A DNA stretch of 64,000 nucleotides from Streptomyces sp. NBC_01476 (GTDB lineage: Bacteria; Actinomycetota; Actinomycetes; Streptomycetales; Streptomycetaceae): contig NZ_CP109446.1 in the NCBI RefSeq assembly GCF_036227265.1, positions 2,918,501 to 2,982,500 of the forward strand. The letters run 5' to 3'. Under the pieces are notes generated by a model. It was not told the DNA's origin and made no database searches. It saw nothing but the letters and a program-made list of their open reading frames with translations. Both the position numbers and the translations under genes were made by a program. This document shows, piece after piece, positions 18,262 through 27,134 of this stretch (positions are counted from its first letter, which is position 1; each line of letters starts with the position of its first letter).

Positions 18262-18951
18262 TCAGTGCTGGTAGCCGTAGACACCGCGCGACTGGTCGCG
18301 CACCAGTCGCCCCTTCTCAAGTTCGATGACGCGCTTGCGCATCTGGTCGACGATGTTCTGGTCGTGGGTGGCCATCACCACGGTGGTGCCGGTCCGGTTG
18401 ATCCGGTCCAGCAGGCGCATGATGCCGACCGAGGTCTGCGGGTCGAGGTTTCCGGTCGGCTCGTCCGCGATCAGCAGCATCGGGCGGTTGACGAAGGCGC
18501 GGGCGATGGCCACACGCTGCTGTTCACCACCGGAGAGCTCACCGGGCATCCGGTCCTCCTTGCCGGCCAGGCCGACCAGGTCGAGCACCTCGGGGACGGT
18601 CTTGCGGATGGTGCCGCGGGGCTTGCCGATCACTTCGAGGGCGAACGCCACGTTCTCGGCGACCGTCTTGTTGGGAAGCAGCCGGAAGTCCTGGAAGACG
18701 GTGCCCAGCTGGCGCCGCATGTGCGGAACCTTCCAGTTGGAGAGCCGGTTCAGGTCCTTGCCGAGGACGTGCACCATGCCGGTGTCCGTACGCTCCTCGC
18801 GCAGGACCAGCCGCAGGAAGGTCGACTTCCCGGAGCCGGACGAGCCCACCAGGAAGACGAACTCCCCCTTCTCGATCTCCAGCGAGACGTCCCGCAGGGC
18901 AGGACGGTTCTGCTTGGGGTAGGTCTTGCTGACGCTGTCGAATCGGATCAC
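18262..18951 (-). CDS. ftsE: Cell division ABC ATPase FtsE
   Basis: 229 residues. Walker [10 protein letters not shown] (residues 36-44), signature LSGGEQQR and Walker B LLIADEPT are all intact. It is the cytoplasmic ATPase of the FtsEX complex at the septum. The open frame runs 108 codons further upstream, but that stretch is low quality. The GTG at 18951 begins the family-typical [13 protein letters not shown]. The ribosome-binding stretch is weak. Confidence 0.95.
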   Translation of the reverse strand: MIRFDSVSKTYPKQNRPALRDVSLEIEKGEFVFLVGSSGSGKSTFLRLVLREERTDTGMVHVLGKDLNRLSNWKVPHMRRQLGTVFQDFRLLPNKTVAENVAFALEVIGKPRGTIRKTVPEVLDLVGLAGKEDRMPGELSGGEQQRVAIARAFVNRPMLLIADEPTGNLDPQTSVGIMRLLDRINRTGTTVVMATHDQNIVDQMRKRVIELEKGRLVRDQSRGVYGYQH

Positions 18952-19308
18952 GTTCGCACCAGGTTTGCGGGGTGAGCGGACAGGGGATGTGGGGGCGACA
19001 CTACGCGACCGCGCGGAGGGCGCGCAGTCGCCGTCGGAGGTTGGTGGCCTTGCCCACAGGGCATCATCGGACAAACCCGTCATTGCCCCCGGCGGCCGGT
19101 TCCGCGCCGCCGCCGTCGCGCGGTTTCCTGTGGGGGCGCCGAATCCGCCGGAACCTGGCACAGTGGAAAGTGCGTGTACATGGAGTGGACGCGACAAGGT
19201 CCACCCCGGGATCCGGAGAGATCCGCGGCGGGCCCGCGGCGTAGGACCGCACCCCCGAGGGAACCATTTCCGCACCGGGGGCGTTCACCGGACGGAGGAG
19301 GAGATCGC

Positions 19309-19500
19309 ATGACGTGCGACCGACTGGTGTGTGCGAACTGCGCCGGCCCGGTGAGCGAGGGCCGTTGCCCCGTGTGCCGCGCCAGCCGCGCCCGCATGGA
19401 ACGTGAGAACGGCTGGTCCTCCATCACCCCGGCGGCGCTCATCGCCTTCCTGGTGGCCCTCCTGGCGCTCGTCCTCGTCGTCGAGCACGCCACGGCCTGA
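19309..19500 (+). CDS. Small zinc-ribbon membrane protein
   Basis: 63 residues. Cysteines at 8, 11, 20 and 23 (CANC...CPVC) form a zinc-ribbon-like pair, and residues of about 40-60 form one membrane helix (ALIAFLVALLALVLVV). The start ATG has GGAGGAGGAG upstream, and the upstream frame is not needed. It is divergent from ftsE. I do not know its function; the position suggests a conserved small envelope protein. Real gene status is likely because of the strong ribosome-binding site, the patterned cysteines and the terminator that follows. Confidence 0.75.
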   Translation: MTCDRLVCANCAGPVSEGRCPVCRASRARMERENGWSSITPAALIAFLVALLALVLVVEHATA

Positions 19501-19608
19501 CGGCCCGCCCTCTGCCGCCTGCATCCGCCTGACACCGCCGCCAAGGGCATGCGCCCCTCGTCCGCGGGCCGGCTCAGCGAGCATCAGCGGACAGCGGCCT
19601 CCAGCGGA

Positions 19609-19656
19609 CAAAGGCGGGGCCCGGAACGCCGAACTGCGTTCCGGGCCCCGCCTTTT
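19609..19656. terminator. Strong bidirectional intrinsic terminator
   Basis: Perfect inverted repeat GGCGGGGCCCGGAACGC / GCGTTCCGGGCCCCGCC with a CGAACT loop, followed by TTTT on the plus strand and TTT on the minus strand. It separates the convergent zinc-ribbon and LAETG-protein genes. Confidence 0.92.
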
Positions 19657-19683
19657 GGTGTGGTGCGCCGCTGCGCGGGTGCG

Positions 19684-20559
19684 TCAGGCGGCGTCGCGGC
19701 GGCCGGCCAGCCGCGGGGACAGGCGGAAGCCGACACCACCCGCGATGAGGGTGGCGGCGCCGAGCAGGAGGTACGTGGTGCCGCTGGAGCCGGTCTCGGC
19801 GAGCTGGCTCGTGGTGGCGCCCTGCGGCACCTGCTGGGTGTTGTCGGTGCCGGGGTTGTTGTTCCCGCAGTCGACGCTCTCACCGGTCAGGGTGCAGGTG
19901 TTGTCGTTACCACCCGTGGTGGACGAACCACCGGACGTGGTCGTCGTGCCACCCGAGGTCGAGCCGCCGGTGGTGGAAGAACCACCCGTGGTGCTGGAAC
20001 CGCCGGTGGTGGAAGAACCGCCGGTGGTCGTGGAGCCGGTCGTGCCGGTCCCGCCGGTGGTGGTCGTCGTGCCACCGTCAGTGGTGGTGGCACCGCCGTC
20101 CGTCGTGGTCGCGCCGCCGTCGGTGGTGGTGGCACCCCCGTCGGTGGTGGTCGCACCGCCATCGGTCGTCGTGGCACCCCCGTCCGTGGTCGTCGCACCG
20201 CCGTCGGTGGTGGCGCCGCCGTCCGTCGTGGTCGCGCCGCCGTCGGTCGTCGTGGCACCCCCGTCGGTGGTGGTCGCACCGCCATCGGTCGTGGTCGCGC
20301 CACCGTCCGTGGTCGTCGCACCGCCGTCGGTGGTGGCGCCGCCGTCCGTCGTGGTCGCGCCGCCGTCGGTCGTCGTGGCACCCCCGTCGGTGACGCCGCT
20401 CGTGATCCCACCGATGGTGTCGTCGTCCAGGGCCTTGATCTGGACACCGTTGGTGGACGCGGCCTGGGCGACGCCGACCGCGGTCAGGGAGACGCCGGCC
20501 GCGATGACCGCGGCGGCACCTATGCGGGCTACGCGCAGCCGTGTGTTGCGCTTGCTCAT
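19684..20559 (-). CDS. Sortase-anchored surface protein with DGGATTT repeats
   Basis: 291 residues. A signal peptide covers about 1-33 (ending VGVAQA). Residues 58-160 hold fifteen DGGATT(T) repeats, then Gly/Ser/Thr-rich repeats (GGSSTT). A two-cysteine segment (CTLTGESVDC) follows. The sorting signal is LAETG, a hydrophobic helix (YLLLGAATLIAGGVGF) and a basic tail (RLAGRRDAA). LAxTG is the motif used by class E sortases of Streptomyces. The protein is expected to be covalently attached to the cell wall; the repeats look like a flexible, possibly glycosylated stalk. No sortase gene is in the window and no adhesive domain is recognised. It sits between ftsE and prfB. Confidence 0.9.
   Translation of the reverse strand: MSKRNTRLRVARIGAAAVIAAGVSLTAVGVAQAASTNGVQIKALDDDTIGGITSGVTDGGATTTDGGATTTDGGATTDGGATTTDGGATTTDGGATTTDGGATTTDGGATTTDGGATTDGGATTTDGGATTTDGGATTTDGGATTTDGGATTTDGGATTTDGGTTTTTGGTGTTGSTTTGGSSTTGGSSTTGGSSTTGGSTSGGTTTTSGGSSTTGGNDNTCTLTGESVDCGNNNPGTDNTQQVPQGATTSQLAETGSSGTTYLLLGAATLIAGGVGFRLSPRLAGRRDAA
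20079..20388 (-). repeat. In-gene minisatellite encoding DGGATT(T) heptads
   Basis: About 15 repeats of 21 bp (two are 18 bp, lacking one Thr codon). The codons vary at third positions between copies, but longer blocks of several repeats recur, for example around 20104-20210 and 20220-20330. This suggests block duplication. The frame is kept throughout. Confidence 0.9.
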
Positions 20560-20808
20560 GAGTCAAGTACCCCCAGTAGATGTCTGCTTCAGGCTGCGCG
20601 GCCACGGAGGAGTGTGGTGCTGCTGGGAGGATCGGTGCGCTCGCCCCCGTGCGCTTACGCCTCGATCGTGCGCATGCCGCGCAACACCCTCGTGGGTTTC
20701 ACGGGGAGCGTCAAGGCGGTTACGCGTGGGATGGCCGAATTGGCCCGGTACGACCGGGAGTTCGCTACATCACTGTGACATCGGAAGTGCGTGAGGCGGC
20801 GGAGAGGC

Positions 20809-21927
20809 TTAGGCCGCGGCCTTCTCATGGGACTTGCGCCAGCGGATGCCCGCCTCGATGAAGCCGTCGATGTCGCCGTCGAGGACACCCTGGGGGTTGC
20901 CGACCTCGAAGTCGGTGCGGAGGTCCTTGACCATCTGATACGGGTGCAGGACGTACGAACGCATCTGGTTGCCCCAGGAGTTGCCGCCGTCGCTCTTGCC
21001 GAGCGAGTCCATCAGGGCCTGCTCCTCCTGCCGGCGGCGTTCGAGCAGCTTCGCCTGCAGGACGTTCATCGCGCTCGCCTTGTTCTGGATCTGGGAGCGC
21101 TCGTTCTGACAGGAGACGACGATGCCGGTGGGCAGGTGGGTGATCCGGACCGCGGAGTCCGTGGTGTTGACGCCCTGGCCGCCGGGGCCTGACGCGCGGT
21201 AGACGTCGACCCGGAGCTCCGACTCGTCGATCTCCACATGGTCGGACTGCTCCACGACCGGCAGCACCTCGACGCCGGCGAAGGACGTCTGGCGGCGCCC
21301 CTGGTTGTCGAACGGGGAGATCCGCACCAGGCGGTGGGTGCCCTGCTCGACGGAGAGGGTGCCGTAGGCGTACGGCGCCTTGACCACGAAGGTGGTGGAC
21401 TTGATGCCTGCCTCTTCCGCGTACGAGGTCTCGTAGATCTCCGTGGCATAACCGTGCCGCTCGGCCCAGCGCAGATACATCCGCTGGAGCTGCTCGGCGA
21501 AGTCCGCGGCGTCGACACCGCCCGCCTCGGCCCGGATGTTGACCAGGGCCTCACGGGCGTCGTACTCGCCGGACAGGAGGGTGCGCACCTCCATCTCGTC
21601 GAGCGCCTTGCGGACCGACTCCAGCTCTGCCTCGGCCTCGGCCTGCGCGTCGGCGTCGGCCTCCGCCTCGGCCAGCTCGAAGAGGATCGACAGGTCGTCG
21701 ATCCGGCCGCGCAGGGCCTCGACCTTGCGCAGCTCGGCCTGGAGGTGGGAGAGGCGGCTGGTGATCTTCTGCGCGCTCTCCGGGTCGTCCCACAGGGACG
21801 GCACCGCGGCCTGTTCCTCCAGCGCGGCGATGTCGGCCCGCATCCGGTCCAGGTCGAGGACAGCCTCGATCGACCCCATGGTGGAGGAGAGGGACTTCAG
21901 TTCTTCGGATACATCGACGATCGCCAC
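20809..21927 (-). CDS. prfB: Peptide chain release factor 2
   Basis: 372 residues. The stop-codon recognition tripeptide SPF (204-206) and the GGQ motif (249-251) that triggers peptide release are present, so it reads UGA and UAA. The GTG start gives the family-typical [13 protein letters not shown]. The reading frame is continuous, so there is no programmed frameshift as in E. coli prfB. In Streptomyces it lies near ftsE/ftsX, as here. Confidence 0.97.
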   Translation of the reverse strand: MAIVDVSEELKSLSSTMGSIEAVLDLDRMRADIAALEEQAAVPSLWDDPESAQKITSRLSHLQAELRKVEALRGRIDDLSILFELAEAEADADAQAEAEAELESVRKALDEMEVRTLLSGEYDAREALVNIRAEAGGVDAADFAEQLQRMYLRWAERHGYATEIYETSYAEEAGIKSTTFVVKAPYAYGTLSVEQGTHRLVRISPFDNQGRRQTSFAGVEVLPVVEQSDHVEIDESELRVDVYRASGPGGQGVNTTDSAVRITHLPTGIVVSCQNERSQIQNKASAMNVLQAKLLERRRQEEQALMDSLGKSDGGNSWGNQMRSYVLHPYQMVKDLRTDFEVGNPQGVLDGDIDGFIEAGIRWRKSHEKAAA

Positions 21928-22319
21928 GCATCCAGCCTACCGGCTGGGCGAACGGACCCGTTTCCGTTGTCCACAGGCCCGCTCCCCACGCGGCGCCCGC
22001 GACCCTGCGAAGACCCCCGCCCCTGCCCGGCGGAGGCCCGCCGCTCCCCCCTGCACGGCGCCGCGCAGCCCGCCCGGGTGGGAAGGGCCCGGGGGCGAGG
22101 GGCCTCAGGCAGACGCGGTCGCCCGCACCAGCCCCGGCGGAACAGCCCGCCGCTCCCCTGCACGGGGCAGCCCGGTCCGTCCGGGCGGGAAGGACCCCGG
22201 GGCCGGGGGGCCTCAGGCAGACGCGGTCGCCCGCACCAGCCCCGGCAGAACAGCCCGCCACTCCCCTGCACGGCGCCGCGCGGTCCGTCCGGGCGGGAAG
22301 GACCCCGGGGCCGGGGGCC
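21928..22319. other. Intergenic region between prfB and kinase gene, mostly repeats
   Basis: 392 bases. The first 80 bases upstream of prfB are the only unique part and must carry the prfB promoter. The rest is the 107-bp tandem repeat derived from the kinase gene's 3' end. No independent gene is seen. Confidence 0.7.
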
Positions 22320-22345
22320 TCAGGCAGACGCGGTCGCCCGGACCA
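22012..22345 (-). repeat. Tandem 107-bp repeat duplicating the kinase gene's 3' end
   Basis: The word CCTCAGGCAGACGCGGTCGC begins at 22103, 22211 and 22318 (spacing 108 and 107). The copy at 22318 is the real 3' end of the kinase gene, where it encodes LVRATASA and the stop. The two other copies keep the same tail codons and stop and are followed by near-identical spacer (CCCCTGCACGG..., GTCCGTCCGGGCGGGAAGGA). A further partial unit, without the coding part, lies at about 22012-22102. Confidence 0.85.
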
Positions 22346-24545
22346 GCCCGCCCTTTTCCGTCCGGGTGAACAGCTGCAGTGTCCGGTCCGCCGCGGCAGC
22401 GGCCACCGCTCCCGTGCCCCCGCCGTCCGGCAGCGCCTCCGCCGGGCCGCTGCCCGCGGACTGCGCGCCGCCCGCGAAGACGTACAGCCGGTTGCCCGCG
22501 GCCACCGCCTCGGGCCGGTGGCCGGCCGCGTCCAGGCCGTCCACCACCAGGGACGGCCGCCACGCCCCGCCGGAGTACGGCAGCCGCAGCACCGCCCCGT
22601 CCGCCTTGCGGACCACGAAGGCGTCCAGCGTCCCGTCGGAGCGCGAGACCAGCGCAGGCGCCGCGGTGATACGGCCTGCGGTGGGGACCAGCGCCCAGGC
22701 GTTCCAGCGGCCACCGACCAGCGAGGCGGTGACGAGATCGCCGCCGACCCGTCCGACGAGGTCGACCCGGCCGGGCGCGGAGGAGGCGGCGGCGGGCGCG
22801 GCGTCGAAGTGGGTGCGCTCGTCCACCTGGGACCAGTTGTTCCACAGGCCGGCCGTGAAGGTACGGCGGTAGAGCAGGCCGTCGGTGCCGAGCGAGAAGA
22901 GGTCGATCCGGCCGGGCCGTGCGGAGGCGACGGCGGGGTCGTCGGCGGTGCTTATTCCGGTCAGCCGGTGCCACTGGCCGTAACCGGAGCCGTCGTGGAC
23001 GACGTACCAGACGTTCTTGTCGGCGCCGCGCGCGAAGACGTACGTCGCCCCGTCCATGACCAGCGCGCGGGGGCCGCCGGTGAGCCGGACCGCGGGGGTG
23101 GGGACGTCCCGGTAGGCGGTCCACTGCGGCAGGGCGACGGGCGCGCCGGTCACCCCCTGCGGGGAGGGCGCGCCCGCGGTGGGCGCGGCAGGGGTGGTGT
23201 CCTGGTCGGAGGTCGCCGAGGTCGCGGAGGGCGAAGGGGACGGGCTCGGCGGCTGGTCGTCACGGGAGGTGCCGGAGCCGGCCGCGCCGTTGGAGCCCGC
23301 GGCGGCGATGCCCCAGCCGCCGAGCCCGGCCACCGCGAGGGCCGCGGCGGCGGCCGCCGCGACCTTGATACGGCGCTGGCGCAGCGCGTCGGAGACCGCG
23401 CGGTGGCGCGGGCCGGCCGGCCGCCCGGCGGCTGAGGCCCGGCCCTTGGCGCCGCGCCCGGAGACCCGGCCGACCGCCGCCAGCTCGTCGGCCGTCGGCA
23501 GCTTGATGCTGGTGTGGGTGTCCCGGCTGGAGTCCGGGGCGGCGCCCCGCACCAGGGGTACGGCGCCGCGCTTGCGGTCGGGTTCAGGGGCGGCGCCGGT
23601 GCCGGGACCGTGGCCGGGCGCGAAAGGCGACTCCCGCGGCTCGGCGGGGGTGCCGTCCCCGTACGGGGTCTCGGCGGCGGCGCCGTCGGCGCCGGGCGCG
23701 GCCACGTCGAGGGCGGGCACCCCGGCCAGGGCGGGCAGCAGGCCGCGCAGCCGGGTGCCCAGCTCCCCGGCGGTGAGCCGGGAGGCGGGCGCCTTGGCGA
23801 GGCACTGGGCCAGCACCTGCCACAGCTCCCCCGGCAGGCCGGGCAGCGGCTGTACGGTCTCGGTCACGTGCCGGCGCAGCACCGCGCCCGGGTGGCCGCC
23901 GCCGAAGGGTGTGAAGCCGGCCAGCAGTTCGTAGAGCACGGTGGCCAGGGCGTAGATGTCGACCGAGGCACGCGGCGGCAGGCCCTCGATGATCTCCGGG
24001 GCGAGGTAGTCCGGGGTGCCGATGATCCGGGTGGCCCGGGTCCGGCGCGGGGAGTCGACCAGCCGGGCGATGCCGAAGTCGGTGAGCAGCGCGGGCGGGG
24101 CGCCGCCGGCGCCGGGCGGCGCGGCCGAGTCAAGCAGCACGTTCTCGGGCTTCACATCGCGGTGCACGACGCCCGCCGCGTGCGCCGCGGCCAGGCCGTC
24201 GGCGACATCGGCGGCGATGGCGACCGCGGCCTGCGGGGCCAGCCGGCGTTCGCGTTCGAGACGGGAGCGCAGGTCGGTGCCGCGGACCAGGTCCATCACC
24301 AGGGCCAGGTCGGCGCCGTCCACCACCAGGTCGCGGATGCCGACGATGTGCGGGTGGTCGAGCGAGAGCAGCGCGGTGCGCTCCTGGACGAAGCGGCCGA
24401 CGAGGTCCTGGTCGGAGGCGAGGTCCTCGCGCAGCAGCTTGATCGCGACCGGCCCCTCAGGGCCCTCGCCGAGCCACACCGTGCCCGCGGACCCCCGCCC
24501 GAGCACCTGGTGTGCGGTGTACCGGCTGCCGATCTTCCTGGCCAA
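22320..24545 (-). CDS. Receptor-type Ser/Thr protein kinase with beta-rich ectodomain
   Basis: 741 residues. The N-terminal kinase domain has GRGSAGTVWLG, catalytic Lys36 (VAIKLL), HRDVKPEN (Asp130) and DFGIARL. A Pro/Ala/Ser-rich juxtamembrane region is followed by one membrane helix (IKVAAAAAAALAVAGLGGWGIAAAG). The outside part of about 300 residues has repeated WHRLTG / WNNWSQV / WNAWALV and RPGRIDLFSLGTDG / APGRVDLVGRVGGD units, like blades of a fucolectin-type beta-propeller. It should sense something at the wall and phosphorylate cytoplasmic targets. The start is a TTG at 24545 (ARKIGSRYTAHQVLG); GGAGGAG and GGAG lie upstream. The open frame begins 37 codons earlier. The 3' end is tandemly duplicated downstream. 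Confidence 0.88.
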   Translation of the reverse strand: MARKIGSRYTAHQVLGRGSAGTVWLGEGPEGPVAIKLLREDLASDQDLVGRFVQERTALLSLDHPHIVGIRDLVVDGADLALVMDLVRGTDLRSRLERERRLAPQAAVAIAADVADGLAAAHAAGVVHRDVKPENVLLDSAAPPGAGGAPPALLTDFGIARLVDSPRRTRATRIIGTPDYLAPEIIEGLPPRASVDIYALATVLYELLAGFTPFGGGHPGAVLRRHVTETVQPLPGLPGELWQVLAQCLAKAPASRLTAGELGTRLRGLLPALAGVPALDVAAPGADGAAAETPYGDGTPAEPRESPFAPGHGPGTGAAPEPDRKRGAVPLVRGAAPDSSRDTHTSIKLPTADELAAVGRVSGRGAKGRASAAGRPAGPRHRAVSDALRQRRIKVAAAAAAALAVAGLGGWGIAAAGSNGAAGSGTSRDDQPPSPSPSPSATSATSDQDTTPAAPTAGAPSPQGVTGAPVALPQWTAYRDVPTPAVRLTGGPRALVMDGATYVFARGADKNVWYVVHDGSGYGQWHRLTGISTADDPAVASARPGRIDLFSLGTDGLLYRRTFTAGLWNNWSQVDERTHFDAAPAAASSAPGRVDLVGRVGGDLVTASLVGGRWNAWALVPTAGRITAAPALVSRSDGTLDAFVVRKADGAVLRLPYSGGAWRPSLVVDGLDAAGHRPEAVAAGNRLYVFAGGAQSAGSGPAEALPDGGGTGAVAAAAADRTLQLFTRTEKGGLVRATASA

Positions 24546-24767
24546 GGCTGCTCCGACTCCTCCGAAGGTCCGTCGCGTTGGCGACAAAACTACGCGGGTC
24601 AGCGGCTGTTCGGGGTACGTGCGGGCGGTGCGGAGGCGTATCGGCGGAGAAATCACCCTCTGGAAGTCGACAAATCGCCAACCTCGGTACCTTCGGCGGG
24701 GATTGACGGCCCGTAAGGGCGGCGCGAACGGTCCCGGGCGGCTCGCGGCCGGCCCGGGACCGGCAGC

Positions 24768-26495
24768 TCAGGAGTTGCCGGAGCCGCCGCTGGAGTCACC
24801 GGTGATCGCGGAGAGCTTGTCCCAGACCGTGCTCACCCAGCTCGACGAGGCGTCCCACAGGTTGCGGGTGCTGTTCACCCAGTCGGGCAGCGGGGTGGTG
24901 TACCAGATCAGGACGAAGATCACGACGACGACGAGGATCACCATCAGGCAGCCCTTGAGGCAGCCGAGACCGGGGATCTTCATCGGGTTGGCGGTGCGGC
25001 CGCGCGGTTCGCGGCCCCTGGGCGCCTCGGGCGCGGGCGGCCGTGCGGCCGGGGCCGGGGGCTGCCGGCGCTCGTACGCCTGCGGCTCGTACCGCTGCTG
25101 CGGCTGCGGGCGGCTCGGCGGCGGGGGGGCCGCACGGCGCTGCTGGGGCTGCTGGGCGCCCTGCTGCGGATAGCCGTAACCCTGCCGGCCCGGCTGCCCC
25201 TGCTGCTGCGGCCTGCCCTCGTACTGCTGCTGCCCGTACGCCTGCGGCGGCTGCTGGCCCTGCGGCCCGGGGCCCTGCTGGCGGCGCGGGCGGCGGCGGA
25301 GCGGGTCCTCCTCGGGAGGAAGGTGCTGCTGGATCTCGGTCTGCTCGTTGCGGTGCCGGGCCGCGCTGAGCTGCGACTCCCACGGGTGCGGGCCCTGCGG
25401 CGGCTGGGGCGCGGCCTGCGGGGCGGGCGGGAGCAGCCGGGTGCCGTCAGGGGTGCGGTCGGACGCGCGGGAGTCGTTCGGCAGGACGCTGGTGACCGCG
25501 TTCGGGTCGTAGGAACCCGCACCGGACGGCAGCACCTGCGTCGGGTCGGAGGAACCCGCACCGGTGTCGGGCACCAGCGTCGGGGTCTGGTCCGGGCCGA
25601 GCAGGCCGCCCACCCCGAAGGCCGCCTCGGCCTGGGCGGGCGTGGCGTGCACCCCGACGCCGGCGGCGACCACCCGCAGCGCCCGGGCCAGATTCTCCGC
25701 GCTGGGCCGCTGGGTGGGCTCCTTGCGCAGGCACCGCTCGATGACCGTCCACAGCGGCTCGGGGACATTGCCGGGACGCTCGGGCGCGTCGTTGAGGTGG
25801 TGGTGCAGCACCTCGATCGCGCTGTCGCCGCGGAACGGCGGCCGGCCGGTGACCAGCTCGTAGAGCAGGATGCCGGCGCCGTAGATGTCCACCGCGGAGG
25901 TCTGCGGGCGGCCCTGCGCCGACTCGGGCGCGACATAGGCCGGGGTGCCGACGAACTCGTGGGTCCTGGTGACACCCGGGGAGTCCGCGAGCCGGGCGAT
26001 GCCGAAGTCGGTGAGCATCGGGTGCATCCGCTCGGTGCCGTCCTCGCCGGTGACGGTGGCGAGCAGCACATTGGCGGGCTTCAGGTCCCGGTGCACCACG
26101 CCGTCCGCGTGGCTGGCGGCGAGCGCGTCGGCGACGGTCGCGGTGAGCAGGGCGGCGCCGATCGGCGAGAAGGGGCCGTTCTCCCGCAGGTAGCGGTACA
26201 GATCGGGGCCGTCGATCAGGTCCATGACGAGGGCGAGCAGGTCCCCCTCGACGACCAGGTCGCGGACCCGGACGATGTGCGGGTGGCGGAGCCTGACCAG
26301 CACGGACCGCTCGCGCAGGAAGCGCATCACCACGTCCGGGTCGCCGGCCAGCTCTTCCTTGAGCACCTTGACCGCGACGGCCTCGCCGGGCACGACGGAG
26401 CCGTCCTCGGCACGCACCCGGCCGCGCCAGACGGTGCCTGTGGCGCCGCGTCCCAGCGGCTCCTCCAGGAGGTACTTGCTGCCTACCGGCCGCAC
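24768..26495 (-). CDS. pkaA: Membrane-anchored Ser/Thr protein kinase PkaA-like
   Basis: 575 residues from a GTG start. The kinase domain (residues 8-270) has GRGATGTVWRG, Lys43, HRDLKPAN (Asp137) and DFGIARL. A long Pro/Gln/Tyr-rich disordered region (about 330-490, many QQ and GYPQQ segments) follows. One membrane helix (CLMVILVVVVIFVLIWY) and a short extracytoplasmic tail of about 45 residues end the protein. It is on the same strand as the neighbouring kinase, with 222 bases between them, and diverges from an FHA-domain ATPase. The layout fits PkaA of Streptomyces. The symbol is by family and position. Confidence 0.85.
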   Translation of the reverse strand: MRPVGSKYLLEEPLGRGATGTVWRGRVRAEDGSVVPGEAVAVKVLKEELAGDPDVVMRFLRERSVLVRLRHPHIVRVRDLVVEGDLLALVMDLIDGPDLYRYLRENGPFSPIGAALLTATVADALAASHADGVVHRDLKPANVLLATVTGEDGTERMHPMLTDFGIARLADSPGVTRTHEFVGTPAYVAPESAQGRPQTSAVDIYGAGILLYELVTGRPPFRGDSAIEVLHHHLNDAPERPGNVPEPLWTVIERCLRKEPTQRPSAENLARALRVVAAGVGVHATPAQAEAAFGVGGLLGPDQTPTLVPDTGAGSSDPTQVLPSGAGSYDPNAVTSVLPNDSRASDRTPDGTRLLPPAPQAAPQPPQGPHPWESQLSAARHRNEQTEIQQHLPPEEDPLRRRPRRQQGPGPQGQQPPQAYGQQQYEGRPQQQGQPGRQGYGYPQQGAQQPQQRRAAPPPPSRPQPQQRYEPQAYERRQPPAPAARPPAPEAPRGREPRGRTANPMKIPGLGCLKGCLMVILVVVVIFVLIWYTTPLPDWVNSTRNLWDASSSWVSTVWDKLSAITGDSSGGSGNS

Positions 26496-27134
26496 GTCAT
26501 GCGCTCCCTAGCTCCGTAGTGGCTCGTCCGTCCGGTCGTGTGTCCGGTCGTACCGCGTTCCGGTCGTACTGGTCGTACTGGTCGTACTGGTTGTTCCGGT
26601 CGTACTGGTTGTTCCGGTCGTTTCTCGTCGCCGCCGGTTTCCGCGGCCTTCTGCGGCTTCCGCGGCTTCTTCGCCGTCAGCGTCCTGTGCACTTGTGCGT
26701 CCTGCCCCGGCTGCCGCCCGGTACCGCGGTCGGACGGCAGGTTCTGCTGTCATGCCACCGCCATACCGCCGCGGCGCCGCCCGGCTCCGGCAAGCGTAGT
26801 GCCGCCGGACCGGAAGGCGTCGGGGCGGCGCCGCCGGAAAGCGGTCCGCCCCGGCCGGATCCGCCCGCGGGCCGGTGACCGCGAGTCCCTGGTAGGACGC
26901 GGTCACCGGGCGCTTGGTTGCCCCGCGGACTTCGGTCGTTTCCCGTACCGGAACGGACATGGGATGATCGCCCACCGATCGATCAAGATCACCGGGGGCG
27001 GGACCGGCGGCGAACTGTCGGTGGCGGGTGGGAGGATGCATCCGTTGTACGTCGACGCGCCCGTGCGCGGCCGGGGAGGGACTTCCCTTTCCGGACGTGT
27101 GGCCCGGGCCCGGGGAGAAGGGACCGCGGACGAG
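26496..27134. other. Divergent intergenic region between pkaA and the FHA-FtsK gene
   Basis: 639 bases. It contains the 9-bp minisatellite near pkaA. ORFs here are open because of the repeats and lack conserved features or good ribosome-binding sites. The rest is GC-rich without recognisable boxes. An in-frame ATG at 27036 (after GGGAGG) could lengthen the FHA protein by 33 residues. Confidence 0.55.
26562..26624. repeat. 9-bp minisatellite upstream of pkaA
   Basis: Seven consecutive 9-mers: GGTCGTACT three times, then GGTTGTTCC, GGTCGTACT, GGTTGTTCC and GGTCGTTTC. Related words occur at 26532-26555. The array lies 67 bases upstream of the pkaA start codon. Confidence 0.9.

Noticed and set aside
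18952..19275. 108-codon N-terminal extension of FtsE
   Set aside because: The extension is low complexity and overlaps the divergent promoter region; homology starts at the GTG at 18951.
19900..20400. Regularly spaced short repeats that could suggest a CRISPR array
   Set aside because: They are contiguous 21-bp coding units without unique spacers, in frame within a secreted protein.
20809..21927. Programmed frameshift in prfB
   Set aside because: The reading frame is continuous from the start to the end; no internal UGA is present.
26519..26878. 119-codon plus-strand ORF rich in SYW and LFR words
   Set aside because: It is open because of the 9-bp minisatellite, lacks a ribosome-binding site and has no recognisable domain.
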